DNA of 64,000 bases from an uncultured Sedimentitalea sp. (lineage in GTDB: Bacteria > Pseudomonadota > Alphaproteobacteria > Rhodobacterales > Rhodobacteraceae): positions 248,001 through 312,000 of the forward strand of contig CANNGH010000003.1 in the NCBI GenBank assembly GCA_947504115.1. The letters are read 5' to 3'. Position 1 is the stretch's first letter. Each line of letters starts with the position of its first letter. The translations under genes and the position numbers were made by a program. Positions 36,179-45,456 of the stretch are shown piece by piece. The notes below the pieces were generated by a model. It saw only the letters and a list, made by a program, of their open reading frames with translations. It was not told the origin of the DNA and made no database searches.

Positions 36179-37663
36179 ATGAAACGCCTTACCTCGCTGG
36201 CGATGGCCGCCGCACTTGCCCTTGCCGCCGGATCGGGCGCCGCGCAGGCGCAGCAGAACGATATCACCGTCGCCATGCAGCTGGAACCGCCGCATCTCGA
36301 TCCCACCGCCGGCGCGGCCGGCGCAATCGATTCGGTGGTCTATTCCAACATCTTCGAAGGGCTGACCCGGTTTCAAAGCGACGGCACCATCGCGCCCGGT
36401 CTCGCGGAAAGCTGGGACATTTCCGACGACGGGTTGGAATACACCTTCAAGCTGCGCGACGGCGTCACGTTCCACGACGGCAGCGATATGAACGCCGAGG
36501 ACGTGAAATTCAGCCTTGACCGCGCCCGCGCCGAAGACAGCGTGAACGCCCAAAAGGCGCTGTTCGCGGGCATTTCGGATGTGACGGTGGTTGACCCGTT
36601 GACCGTCAAGATCACGCTGGCGGAACCCGACGGCATGTTCCTGTTCAACATGGCCTGGGGCGATGCGGTGATCGTTGCCGAAGACAATATCGACAGCATC
36701 AAGACCGATCCCATCGGCACCGGCGCGTTCAAATTCACCGATTGGGTGCAGGGCGACCGCATCGATATGGAACGCAACCCCGATTACTGGGGCGAACCGG
36801 CCAAGCTGGACAAGGCGACGTTCAAGTTCATCTCGGACCCCACCGCCGCCTTCGCCGCCGTGATGGCCGAGGATGTGGACGCCTTTGTCGGCTTTCCGGC
36901 CCCCGAGAACCTGCCGCAATTCGAGGCCGATCCCCGCTTTCAGGTGCTGGTCGGCAGCACCGAGGGCGAGACCGTCCTTGCCATGAACAACAAGCAGGAA
37001 CCGTTCGACGATATCCGCGTGCGCGAGGCCGTGGCCCATGCGATCGATCGGCAGACGATCATCGACGGCGCGATGTTCGGCTATGGCACGCCCATCGGCA
37101 CCCATTTCGCGCCGCACAATCCGGCCTATGTCGATCTGACCGACCTGTCCGCCTACGATCCCGCGAAATCCCGGGAATTGCTGGCCGAGGCCGGTCTGCC
37201 CGACGGCTTCAAGACCACGCTGCACCTGCCCCCGCCCTCATACGCGCGCCGGGGTGGCGAGATCATCGCGGCGCAGCTGGCGCAGGTCGGCATCCAAGCC
37301 GAGATCATCAACGTGGAATGGGCGCAATGGCTGGAATCCGTGTTCAACGGCAAGAATTTCGGCCTGACCATCGTCAGCCATACCGAACCGATGGATATCG
37401 GCATCTATGCGCGCCCGGATTACTATTTCCAGTATGACAGCAAGGACTTTCAGGACGTGATGGCGACCCTGGCGCGCACCACCGATCCGGCCCAGCGCAC
37501 CGACCTGCTGAAACAGGCCCAGACCATCATCGCCGAGGATTACGTGAACGTCTGGCTGTTCGAACTGGCGTTTCCCACCATCGCCAACGCCAAACTGCGC
37601 GGGATATGGGAGAACCAGCCGACCCAGGCGACCGATCTCACTGGCGTTAGCTGGGCCGAGTGA
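36179..37663 (+). CDS. ABC transporter substrate-binding protein, family 5 (peptide/nickel type)
   Basis: A 494-residue periplasmic binding protein with a Sec signal peptide (1-24, AAQAQ). It is an SBP_bac_5 domain protein with the usual start DITVAMQLEPPHLDPT and the segments LAESWDISDDGLEYTFKLRD (in pieces) and REAVAHAIDR. Ligand unknown: peptides, opines and glutathione are all bound by relatives. No permease or ATPase gene follows; the next gene is gpmI after a 237-base gap. It therefore looks like an orphan binding protein or works with an unlinked transporter. Confidence 0.92.
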   Translation: MKRLTSLAMAAALALAAGSGAAQAQQNDITVAMQLEPPHLDPTAGAAGAIDSVVYSNIFEGLTRFQSDGTIAPGLAESWDISDDGLEYTFKLRDGVTFHDGSDMNAEDVKFSLDRARAEDSVNAQKALFAGISDVTVVDPLTVKITLAEPDGMFLFNMAWGDAVIVAEDNIDSIKTDPIGTGAFKFTDWVQGDRIDMERNPDYWGEPAKLDKATFKFISDPTAAFAAVMAEDVDAFVGFPAPENLPQFEADPRFQVLVGSTEGETVLAMNNKQEPFDDIRVREAVAHAIDRQTIIDGAMFGYGTPIGTHFAPHNPAYVDLTDLSAYDPAKSRELLAEAGLPDGFKTTLHLPPPSYARRGGEIIAAQLAQVGIQAEIINVEWAQWLESVFNGKNFGLTIVSHTEPMDIGIYARPDYYFQYDSKDFQDVMATLARTTDPAQRTDLLKQAQTIIAEDYVNVWLFELAFPTIANAKLRGIWENQPTQATDLTGVSWAE

Positions 37664-37900
37664 CGTCCCGCCGACAAGATGCCGCGCCGGTTTCGCGCAG
37701 TCATCGCGGCTGAAGGCGCGACCGGGCGGCCAGGCACGGCGAATGCCGCCGGGGGCTTCACGCTCGCGTCGGCCTTGGCAATTTTTCGCAAGATGACAAC
37801 CCGCGCGTCAGGGAAAGATGACCCGTCGGAGAATAGCGGTTCACCCTGCCGGCGGCACCGGTTAGAAGACCCCAGATGAAACCGGAACCGGAGCCGCCGC

Positions 37901-39418
37901 GTGAATGTGCCCAAACCTGTTGTATTATGTATTCTCGACGGCTGGGGCCTGAGCGATCCGGGCGAGGCGAATGCGCCCTACCTGGCGAAAACGCCGAATT
38001 TCGACGCAATCATGGCGCGCGGCCCGGCGGCGCAACTGATCACGCACGGCCCCGATGTCGGGTTGCCGCGCGGTCAGATGGGCAATTCCGAGGTCGGCCA
38101 CACCAATATCGGTGCGGGCCGGGTGGTCACCATGGAGCTGGGCCGGATCGATCGGACGATCGCGGATGGCAGTTTCTTCGAGAACCCGGCCCTGCTGGAG
38201 TTCATCGCCAGGCTGAAAGCCACGGGCGGGACCGCGCATCTGTTAGGGCTGGTGTCGGATGGCGGTGTGCATGGGCACCTGAATCATATCGCGGCGGCAG
38301 CCAAGGCGATTGCGGCGGCGGGCGTGCCCGTCCTTCTGCATGCGATCACCGATGGTCGCGACGTGGCGCCGAAATCGGCCCTCTCCCATCTGGCGCAGAT
38401 GCGCGCCCGCCTTCCCGAGGGGGTGCATATCGCGACGGTTCTGGGCCGCTACTATGCGATGGATCGCGACAATCGCTGGGTGCGGGTCGCGCTGGCCTTT
38501 GATGCGGTGATCCGCGGCCGGGGCGTCACCGCGCGCAGCGCGCAGCAAGCGATCCAAGCGGCCTATGCGCGTGGCGAGACGGACGAGTTCATCTCGCCCG
38601 CCGTGATCGACGGATATGCGGGGCTGGAGGATGGTGACGGTCTGTTCTGCCTGAACTTTCGCGCCGACCGGGTGCGCGAAATCCTGGCCGCGATCGGCCA
38701 ACCGGGATTCGATGCTTTCGACACGGGACGGCGGCCGGATCTGGCGGCCTTCATGGGCATGGTCGATTATTCCGACGATCATCTGCATTACATGACGGCC
38801 ATGCATCACAAGGACGTGATTGCGAACACGCTGGGCGCCTGGGTGGCGGCGCATGGATTGCGCCAGTTCCGCCTTGCCGAGACGGAAAAATACCCCCATG
38901 TCACGTTTTTTCTGAATTGCGGCGCCGAACAGCCCAAGGAGGGCGAGGATCGCTTCATGCCGAAATCGCCCAAGGTTGCGACATACGACCTGAAGCCGGA
39001 AATGTCGGCCGAGGAAGTGACAGACCGGTTCGTCTCTGCCATCGAGGACGGTTACGACCTGATCGTGACCAATTACGCCAACCCAGACATGGTCGGCCAT
39101 ACCGGCGATCTTGATGCTGCGATTCTGGCGTGCGAAACCGTGGATCGCGGCCTGGGCCGGGTTATCGCGGCGCTGGAAAAGGCCGGAGGGGCGATGATCG
39201 TCACCGCCGATCATGGCAATTGCGAGGTGATGGTCGACCCCGAAACCGGTGAGCCGCATACCTCGCATACGTTGAACCCCGTTCCGGTGGTGCTGGTGGG
39301 TGGACCCGAAGGCGCGCGGCTGCGCAACGGCAGGCTGGCCGATCTCGCACCGACGCTGCTGCAGTTGATGGGCCTGCCGAAACCGCCGGAAATGACCGGG
39401 CAAAGCCTGATCGAATGA
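37901..39418 (+). CDS. gpmI: 2,3-bisphosphoglycerate-independent phosphoglycerate mutase
   Basis: Glycolytic mutase with two metal ions and a phosphoserine intermediate. 505 residues. Seen: LCILDGWGLSD at the start, catalytic S63 in MGNSEVGHTNIG, and TADHGNCEVM for metal binding. It starts with GTG at 37901, with GGAG 7 bases upstream; an in-frame GTG six bases later is less well placed. It overlaps the next gene by four bases (ATGA). Confidence 0.95.
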   Translation: MNVPKPVVLCILDGWGLSDPGEANAPYLAKTPNFDAIMARGPAAQLITHGPDVGLPRGQMGNSEVGHTNIGAGRVVTMELGRIDRTIADGSFFENPALLEFIARLKATGGTAHLLGLVSDGGVHGHLNHIAAAAKAIAAAGVPVLLHAITDGRDVAPKSALSHLAQMRARLPEGVHIATVLGRYYAMDRDNRWVRVALAFDAVIRGRGVTARSAQQAIQAAYARGETDEFISPAVIDGYAGLEDGDGLFCLNFRADRVREILAAIGQPGFDAFDTGRRPDLAAFMGMVDYSDDHLHYMTAMHHKDVIANTLGAWVAAHGLRQFRLAETEKYPHVTFFLNCGAEQPKEGEDRFMPKSPKVATYDLKPEMSAEEVTDRFVSAIEDGYDLIVTNYANPDMVGHTGDLDAAILACETVDRGLGRVIAALEKAGGAMIVTADHGNCEVMVDPETGEPHTSHTLNPVPVVLVGGPEGARLRNGRLADLAPTLLQLMGLPKPPEMTGQSLIE

Positions 39419-40548
39419 GGCATCGTCTCGCCCTGCTGATCCTGCTGGTCTGTGCCGCTCCGCTGCGCGCGCAGGAGGATCCGGCCAGCGCCGCCCGCGC
39501 TGCCATGCAGGAGCTTGAGGCGGCAACCGTAGCGCTGGAGAAAGCGGACGGCGCGCGCGACCGTGTGCGCGCCCTGACCACCACGATCCGCGCCTATGAA
39601 AGCGGACTGGCCGCGATGCGCGAAGGCCTGCGCCGCGCCGCCACCCGCGAGGGCGAGTTGAGCCGCGACCTTGGCGCGCGCGACGGCGAGGTGGCGCAGC
39701 TTCTGGGGGTGTTGCTGACCATCGAGACAGCGCCGACGCCGGTTCGGCTGCTGCATCCGGCGGGGCCCTTGGGCAGCGCGCGGGCCGGCATGATGCTGGC
39801 GGATGTGACACCGGAACTGAACACGCGCGCCGCCGCGCTGCGCGAGGATCTGGAGGAGGTGCAGACCCTGCGGCTTTTGCAGAACACCGCGATGCGGACT
39901 CTGGAAAACGGTCTGGCCAGCGTGCAGCAGGCGCGCACCGACCTCAGCAAGGCCATCGCCGCACGCACCGATCTGCCGCGTCGTTTTACCGAAGATCCCG
40001 TGCGTACCGCGATCCTGATATCCTCGACCGAAACGCTGGACGGATTCGCCAGCGGGCTTTCGGAAATGGCGCGGGGCGACATTGCCGCCACGAACGCGGA
40101 TATCCGCGAACTGAAAGGCAGCATCGACCTGCCGGTTCAAGGCGTGGTGCTGCACGGTGCCGGCAAGGCCGATGCCGCCGGGATCGCCCGGAACGGGATG
40201 CTTGTCGCAGCACGGCCCCGCGCACTGGTCACGTCACCCACGGCGGCGACGATTCGCTATCGCGGGCCGCTGCTGGACCTTGGCAACGTCGTGATTCTGG
40301 AACCGCAGGCGGACACGCTTTTCGTGCTGTCCGGCCTTGCCGAGGTCTATGGCGACGCGGGCGAGGTGATCCCGGCGGGCACGCCCATCGGATTGATGGG
40401 CGGCGAGTCTCCACAAATCGGTGCGATTCTGTCACTAAGCGGTGATGGCACTGGAACCGAAAGTTCAGAAACGCTCTATATAGAGGTCAGAGAGGGCGGC
40501 AGCCCGGTGGACCCCGAAACGTGGTTCCGAACCGACAAGGATGGATAG
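39415..40548 (+). CDS. EnvC-like murein hydrolase activator (degenerate M23 domain)
   Basis: A 377-residue protein with a Sec signal peptide (1-20), a coiled-coil region (about 25-95 and 135-190), and a C-terminal LytM-like domain (about 265-365). The metal-binding histidines of active M23 peptidases are missing (segment DLGNVVILEP then GLAEVYGDAGE), so it is predicted to activate amidases rather than cut peptidoglycan. Between gpmI and ctpA, a linkage common in alphaproteobacteria. Translationally coupled to gpmI. Confidence 0.87.
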   Translation: MRHRLALLILLVCAAPLRAQEDPASAARAAMQELEAATVALEKADGARDRVRALTTTIRAYESGLAAMREGLRRAATREGELSRDLGARDGEVAQLLGVLLTIETAPTPVRLLHPAGPLGSARAGMMLADVTPELNTRAAALREDLEEVQTLRLLQNTAMRTLENGLASVQQARTDLSKAIAARTDLPRRFTEDPVRTAILISSTETLDGFASGLSEMARGDIAATNADIRELKGSIDLPVQGVVLHGAGKADAAGIARNGMLVAARPRALVTSPTAATIRYRGPLLDLGNVVILEPQADTLFVLSGLAEVYGDAGEVIPAGTPIGLMGGESPQIGAILSLSGDGTGTESSETLYIEVREGGSPVDPETWFRTDKDG

Positions 40549-40554
40549 ACAGAC

Positions 40555-41898
40555 ATGAAGAAATTCGTGATGGCCGCTTTGGGTGGCACTTTGGCGGGCA
40601 TTCTCGTCACGACGCAGGTGGCCGGGCCGCTTCTGGCGCAGGAGGACGCCAAAACGTCCAGTGTGTATGAACAGCTTGACCTGTTCGGCGATATTTTCGA
40701 ACGCATCCGCGCGGCCTATGTCGAAGAGGTCGAGGCCTCGGATCTGATCGAGGCGGCGATCGACGGCATGCTGACCTCGCTCGATCCGCATTCCAGTTAT
40801 CTCTCTCCCGAAGACGCCGACGCCATGCGGGTGCAGACCAAGGGCGAATTCGGCGGGCTGGGCATCGAGGTCACGCAGGAAGAGGGCTTCGTCAAGGTCG
40901 TCTCGCCCATGGACGGCACCCCGGCGGACGAGGCCGGGATGGAGGCGGGCGATTTCATCACCCATGTCGACGGCGAAAGCGTTCTGGGCCTGACGCTGGA
41001 CAAGGCGGTCGAACTGATGCGCGGGCCGGTGGGGTCGGAGATCGTCATCACCGTGGTGCGCGAGGGCGAGGCCGAACCCTTTGACGTCTCGATCATTCGC
41101 GACACGATCAAGCTGACCGCCGTGCGGGCGCGGACCGAGGGCGATACCGTCGTTCTGCGTGTGACCACGTTCAACGATCAGACGACCTCGGCGCTCAAGG
41201 AGCAGTTGGAAGAACAGGTCGAGGCCGCGGGCGGGATGGATAGCGTCAACGGGTTCGTTCTGGATCTGCGCAACAATCCCGGCGGGCTGCTGACACAGGC
41301 GATCCAGGTCTCGGATGCGTTTCTTGACGAAGGTGAAATCGTCTCGACGCGGGGCCGTCAGCCCGAAGACGGCGAACGTTTCAACGCGACGCCGGGCGAT
41401 CTGACCGGGGGCAAACCGATGGTCGTGCTGATCAACGGCGGATCGGCCAGCGCATCGGAAATCGTCGCCGGCGCGTTGCAGGATCACCGCCGCGCCGTGG
41501 TTGTCGGCACCAACAGTTTCGGGAAGGGATCGGTGCAGACGGTGATGCCGTTGCGCGGCGACGGGGCCATGCGCCTGACCACGGCGCGCTATTACACGCC
41601 GTCGGGCCGTTCGATCCAGGCGCTGGGCGTGTCGCCCGACATCGTGGTCGAACAGCCCCGCCGCAAACCTGCAGCCGAGGACGAAGAGGACGAGGCGGGC
41701 CTGGCCGCGCGTATCCGCTCCGAGGCCGATCTGCGCGGCCGGCTGAACAATGACAGTCTGTCCGAAGACGAAACCCGCCAGATCGAGGAAGAACGCGAAA
41801 AGGCCGAGGCCGCCGCCAAGCGGCGGGAACAGGATTATCAGCTGGCCTATGCCATCGACATCCTGAAAGGACTTTCGGCGCTTGGCCCGAAACAATGA
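40555..41898 (+). CDS. ctpA: C-terminal processing peptidase, S41 family
   Basis: A 447-residue periplasmic serine protease. Signal peptide or anchor (1-29), N-terminal region, PDZ domain (about 85-165) with GGLGIEV start, and S41 catalytic domain with GGSASASEIVAGAL and FGKGSVQ, supplying the Ser-Lys dyad. A charged Glu/Lys-rich C-terminal tail follows (about 365-430). It acts with partners on peptidoglycan hydrolases in related species. Six bases after the EnvC-like gene, consistent with shared envelope function. Confidence 0.93.
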   Translation: MKKFVMAALGGTLAGILVTTQVAGPLLAQEDAKTSSVYEQLDLFGDIFERIRAAYVEEVEASDLIEAAIDGMLTSLDPHSSYLSPEDADAMRVQTKGEFGGLGIEVTQEEGFVKVVSPMDGTPADEAGMEAGDFITHVDGESVLGLTLDKAVELMRGPVGSEIVITVVREGEAEPFDVSIIRDTIKLTAVRARTEGDTVVLRVTTFNDQTTSALKEQLEEQVEAAGGMDSVNGFVLDLRNNPGGLLTQAIQVSDAFLDEGEIVSTRGRQPEDGERFNATPGDLTGGKPMVVLINGGSASASEIVAGALQDHRRAVVVGTNSFGKGSVQTVMPLRGDGAMRLTTARYYTPSGRSIQALGVSPDIVVEQPRRKPAAEDEEDEAGLAARIRSEADLRGRLNNDSLSEDETRQIEEEREKAEAAAKRREQDYQLAYAIDILKGLSALGPKQ

Positions 41899-41904
41899 AC
41901 GCGT

Positions 41905-41931
41905 CGGGCGGGGCCGGTAACGTCCCGCCCG
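41905..41931. terminator. Hairpin between convergent ctpA and fliI
   Basis: Perfect 8-bp stem CGGGCGGG/CCCGCCCG with an 11-base loop in the 34-base gap between the two stop codons. No T run. Called from position and stem strength. Confidence 0.55.
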
Positions 41932-41932
41932 C

Positions 41933-43270
41933 TTACACCCGGTTGAGCGCGGCGCCGGAGCGTCGCAACAGCAGGGTCAGCCGGTCGAAACTGGCCGAGA
42001 TGCCCTCGGACTCGGATCGGGCGAAAAATGCGTCCAGTTCCGGCCAAAGCTGCACGGCCCGGTCAAGAACCGGGTCGGACCCTTCGCTGTAAAGCCCGGC
42101 CTTTATCATCACCTCGGATTGTTCATAGGCGCCGAGCAGGCGGCGCACCTCGCCGATCGCGGTATTTTCCGCCGCGCTGGCCGCATCCGGCAGGCTGCGC
42201 GAAACCGAGCGCCCCACGTCGATTGCAGGAAACCGCCCGCGCTCGGCGATGTCCCGGCTCAGCACCACATGGCCATCGAGAACCCCCCGCAGGATATCGG
42301 CGACAGGCTCGTCCATGTCCGATCCCGCAACCAGCACGCTGAAAACGGCGGTAATGTTGCCCTGCCCCGGCGCGCCCGGCCCCGCGCGCTCGCACAGCGA
42401 GGTGATCATGGGCGTGAGCGATGGCGGAAACCCCCGCAATGCGGTGCTCTCGCCGGCGGCGACGGCGATCTCGCGATGCGCCTCGGCAAAGCGGGTGACC
42501 GAATCGGCGAGGAACAGCACGTTGCGCCCTTCGTCGCGGAAATGCTCGGCGACGCTCATCGCGGCCCAGGCACACCGGCGGCGGGTCAGCGCGGATTGAT
42601 CCGAGGTGGCCGCAACGACGACCGCGCGTTTCATACCCTCGGGCCCAAGGGTGCGTTGCACGAAATCGTTCACCTCGCGACCGCGTTCGCCGATCAGCGC
42701 GATCACCACGACATCGGCCGCCATATGCCCCGCCAATTGCGCCAGCAGCCGCGATTTTCCGACCCCGGAACCGGCGAACAACCCGATTCGCTGGCCCTCG
42801 ACAATCGGAAGGATGGTGTTGAGAACAGCCAGCCCCGTCGGAATGCGCGCGCCCATCGCCCGACGCGTCACGGCAGCAGGCGGCGGGTTCACCAGATCGC
42901 AACCCCGCCCGCCAGAGGCCAGGGGGCGGCCATCCAGCGGCCTCCCGTAGGGATCGATCACACGGCCGATCCAGCGCGACGACGGCGCAAACGGCGGCAT
43001 GGGCTGCAAGACCGCGCGATCGCCGATCGCCACGCCATCGGGGGCCGTTTCGGGCAGCATGCTCACGTGATCGCGGTCGATCTGCAAGACCTCGCCATGC
43101 AGCGGAACGCCCGATCCGCGCCGCAGAATCAGCTGGTCGCCGATACGCGCGCCTTGCGTCAGACCGGACAGCCGGACGACCCCGCCGCTGATCCCGTCGA
43201 CACGGCCAACCGGGCGGGTCAGCGCGACACGCGCAATCTCCTCCCGCAACAAATCCAGATCCGTTTTCAC
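41933..43270 (-). CDS. fliI: Flagellar export ATPase FliI
   Basis: ATPase of the flagellar type III export apparatus. 445 residues. Seen: Walker A FAGSGVGKSRLL (about 165-176), VIALIGERGREVNDFV and LADSVTRFAEAHREIA, typical of the F1-beta-like family. Divergent from flgB; the 88-base gap holds promoters for both directions. The neighbour fliJ-like gene is not next to it, but a small coiled-coil gene sits at 47960-48325. Confidence 0.95.
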   Translation of the reverse strand: MKTDLDLLREEIARVALTRPVGRVDGISGGVVRLSGLTQGARIGDQLILRRGSGVPLHGEVLQIDRDHVSMLPETAPDGVAIGDRAVLQPMPPFAPSSRWIGRVIDPYGRPLDGRPLASGGRGCDLVNPPPAAVTRRAMGARIPTGLAVLNTILPIVEGQRIGLFAGSGVGKSRLLAQLAGHMAADVVVIALIGERGREVNDFVQRTLGPEGMKRAVVVAATSDQSALTRRRCAWAAMSVAEHFRDEGRNVLFLADSVTRFAEAHREIAVAAGESTALRGFPPSLTPMITSLCERAGPGAPGQGNITAVFSVLVAGSDMDEPVADILRGVLDGHVVLSRDIAERGRFPAIDVGRSVSRSLPDAASAAENTAIGEVRRLLGAYEQSEVMIKAGLYSEGSDPVLDRAVQLWPELDAFFARSESEGISASFDRLTLLLRRSGAALNRV

Positions 43271-43321
43271 GATGCGAACGCTCCGTCAATTTCCTGAAAA
43301 CAATTTCTAAAGGAATCGGAG

Positions 43322-43336
43322 TTAAACCTTGGTTGA
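43322..43336 (+). promoter_or_regulatory. Candidate CtrA box upstream of flgB
   Basis: TTAA, seven bases, TTGA; one mismatch to the alphaproteobacterial CtrA consensus TTAA-N7-TTAA. It lies 22 bases before the flgB ATG. CtrA controls flagellar genes in roseobacters, but a single near match is weak evidence. Confidence 0.35.
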
Positions 43337-43358
43337 AATCGAACGAGGAAGAAGTCTG

Positions 43359-43733
43359 ATGTTCACCGACCTCAATGTCTTCAAGATGGCCCATGCCATG
43401 GCCACCCATGCCGGGCGGCGGCAGGCGGTCGTCGCGCAGAATATGGCGAATTCGGACACGCCCGGCTACGGCGCGCGCGATATTCCGGCCTTTGCGGATC
43501 TTCTCGGGCAAACCGGCGCCACCACGATGCGCCGGACCCGCGCCGGGCATCTTGCGCAATTTTCGGATCAGTCCGCGCGGCCGTCGTCCGGCATCGCGAC
43601 TCGCGGTGGCAATACCGTGTCCATCGAGGAGGAGATGCTGAAAGCGGTCGAAGTCACCCGCCAGCACGACCGTGCGCTGGCCATCTACAAATCATCCCTG
43701 TCGATCCTGCGCAGCAGTCTCGGCCGGCCCTGA
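43359..43733 (+). CDS. flgB: Flagellar basal-body rod protein FlgB
   Basis: Proximal rod protein, 124 residues. It has the N-terminal flagellar rod motif (RQAVVAQNMANSDTPGYGARD, residues about 22-42) and the C-terminal heptad region (SIEEEMLKAVEVTRQHDRAL in parts). It lacks a signal peptide because it is exported by the flagellar type III system. First gene of the flgBC-fliEQ-flgFGAH-fliL run. The ATG at 43359 has GAGGAAGAAG upstream. Confidence 0.93.
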   Translation: MFTDLNVFKMAHAMATHAGRRQAVVAQNMANSDTPGYGARDIPAFADLLGQTGATTMRRTRAGHLAQFSDQSARPSSGIATRGGNTVSIEEEMLKAVEVTRQHDRALAIYKSSLSILRSSLGRP

Positions 43734-43748
43734 GCGGAGTGAAACGAG

Positions 43749-44141
43749 ATGAGCGAATTTTCCAAGGCGCTATCGGTTTCGGCCAGCGGTTTGCGCGCCC
43801 AATCGGCGAGGCTGCGGCATGTTTCGGAAAATATCTCGAACGCAGACACGCCGGGTTACCGCCGCAAACTGGTGTCGTTCGAATCCGTGCGCAACGGCGA
43901 CAGCGGCACCAGCACGGTAAAATCCGGCCCCGTTCGACTGGATCGCAGCGACCTGCCCAGCGTGTTCGACCCGTCGCACCCGATGGCCGACGCCAGCGGG
44001 CATTACGACGGCTCGAACGTCAATCTCATGGTCGAGATCGCCGACGCCCGCGAGGCCCAGCGCAGCTATGAGGCAAATCTGAAAATGTTCGACCAATCGC
44101 GCCAGATGTCCGCCAACCTGATGGATCTGTTGCGCAAGTAA
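43749..44141 (+). CDS. flgC: Flagellar basal-body rod protein FlgC
   Basis: Proximal rod protein of 130 residues. N-terminal motif SENISNADTPGYRRK and C-terminal motif NVNLMVEIADAREAQRSYEANLKMF (in parts) are characteristic. It starts 15 bases after flgB. Confidence 0.94.
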   Translation: MSEFSKALSVSASGLRAQSARLRHVSENISNADTPGYRRKLVSFESVRNGDSGTSTVKSGPVRLDRSDLPSVFDPSHPMADASGHYDGSNVNLMVEIADAREAQRSYEANLKMFDQSRQMSANLMDLLRK

Positions 44142-44165
44142 ACCGGCAAGAAAAGGAGATCCAGA

Positions 44166-44447
44166 ATGGATATCAGCAGTATTTCCGCGATGCAGGGCTA
44201 TGGGTCCGCGCGTCCGGCCACACAGGCGGACCCGGGGACGGGCGCAGGTCTGAAAGGCGCGTTCCAGGACTTTGCCGCGACCTTGCAGACCAGCGAGCAG
44301 GCCGCCGTGTCGGCCATGTCGGGCGATGCCGATCCGCATGCGCTGGTGCAGGCCCTGGCGCAGACCGAACTGGCCGTGGAAACCGCGATCACCGTTCGCA
44401 ACAAGGTGGTCGAAGCCTATCAGGAAATCCTGCGGATGCCGGTCTGA
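44166..44447 (+). CDS. fliE: Flagellar hook-basal body protein FliE
   Basis: A 93-residue rod-MS ring adaptor. The N-terminal third is variable; the C-terminal part (about 50-93) has the FliE pattern ALVQALAQTELAVETAITVRNKVVEAYQEILRMPV (in parts). AAAAGGAG precedes the ATG. It ends one base before fliQ. Confidence 0.93.
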   Translation: MDISSISAMQGYGSARPATQADPGTGAGLKGAFQDFAATLQTSEQAAVSAMSGDADPHALVQALAQTELAVETAITVRNKVVEAYQEILRMPV

Positions 44448-44448
44448 T

Positions 44449-44721
44449 ATGCTGGACGAGGGGCTTTTCTACGACACCCTGCGGCAGGGCCTGTGGGTGG
44501 CGGTCATCATATCGGTGCCGATCCTGACGGTCGCATTGATCACCGGCCTGACGATCGGCCTGTTCCAGGCATTGACGTCGATCCAGGAGATGACCCTGAC
44601 CTTCGTGCCGAAACTCGCAGCCATCGTCATCGTCTTCTGGCTGACCATGGGATTCATGACACAGACTCTCGTCTCGTTTTTTCATGGTCAGATCATTCCC
44701 TTGATCACAGGAGGATCCTGA
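44449..44721 (+). CDS. fliQ: Flagellar export protein FliQ
   Basis: A 90-residue, two-helix subunit of the export gate. Seen: LRQGLWVAVIISVPIL and QEMTLTFVPKLAAIV, both family segments. It starts one base after the fliE stop region and its TGA overlaps the flgF ATG by one base, so translation is coupled. FliP is not in this window. Confidence 0.93.
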   Translation: MLDEGLFYDTLRQGLWVAVIISVPILTVALITGLTIGLFQALTSIQEMTLTFVPKLAAIVIVFWLTMGFMTQTLVSFFHGQIIPLITGGS

Positions 44722-45434
44722 TGGACGCTACCGGATACACCACCCTTTCCCGCCAGTCGGGCCTGATGCGCGAAATGCGGGTGATCGCGAACAACATCGC
44801 CAACACGGCAACCACCGGGTTCCGGCAGGAAGGGCTGATCTTTTCCGAGTTCGTCAAGGCTCAGCCCGACCAGCCGTCGCTGTCGATGACGCGCGCCCAG
44901 GTCCGCAATACGTCGATGGATCAGGGCACGCTGTCCCAGACCAACGGGCGTTTCGATTTCGCGATACAGGGCGACGGTTTCTTTCTGATCGAAACCCCGG
45001 ACGGAGAACGGTTGACCCGCGCGGGAAGTTTCTCGCCCAACGCCGATGGCGATCTCATCACGATGAGCGGTCATCGGGTGCTGGACGGCGGCGGGGCTCC
45101 GGTTTTCGTGCCCGGCGACGCCGGCGATATCAGCGTGGCCAGCGATGGCACGCTCAGCAGCAACGGGCGCCCGCTTGGCCAGATCGGAGTGTTTCAGCCG
45201 GTCGATCCATTGGACATGCAGCGCGAGGATGGCGTGATGTTCCGCTCGGAGGCCGGTGTCGAGCCCGCCGAAGAGGCGACGATCCTTCAGGGATTTCTCG
45301 AATCCTCGAACGTCAACCCGATCCTGCAGGTCGCACGGATGGTCGAGGTCCAGCGCGCCTACGAAACCGGCCAGAGCTTTCTGGATGCCGAGGATCAGCG
45401 CATCCGCAACGCGATCAAGTCACTGACCAAGTGA
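44721..45434 (+). CDS. flgF: Flagellar basal-body rod protein FlgF
   Basis: Rod protein of 237 residues. N-terminal motif RVIANNIANTATTGFRQEG, a middle FlgEFG domain, and the C-terminal helix ARMVEVQRAYETGQSFLD. GGAGGATC precedes the ATG. It is homologous to FlgG but shorter. Confidence 0.93.
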   Translation: MDATGYTTLSRQSGLMREMRVIANNIANTATTGFRQEGLIFSEFVKAQPDQPSLSMTRAQVRNTSMDQGTLSQTNGRFDFAIQGDGFFLIETPDGERLTRAGSFSPNADGDLITMSGHRVLDGGGAPVFVPGDAGDISVASDGTLSSNGRPLGQIGVFQPVDPLDMQREDGVMFRSEAGVEPAEEATILQGFLESSNVNPILQVARMVEVQRAYETGQSFLDAEDQRIRNAIKSLTK

Positions 45435-45456
45435 TTGGAACAAAAGGATAACGAAC

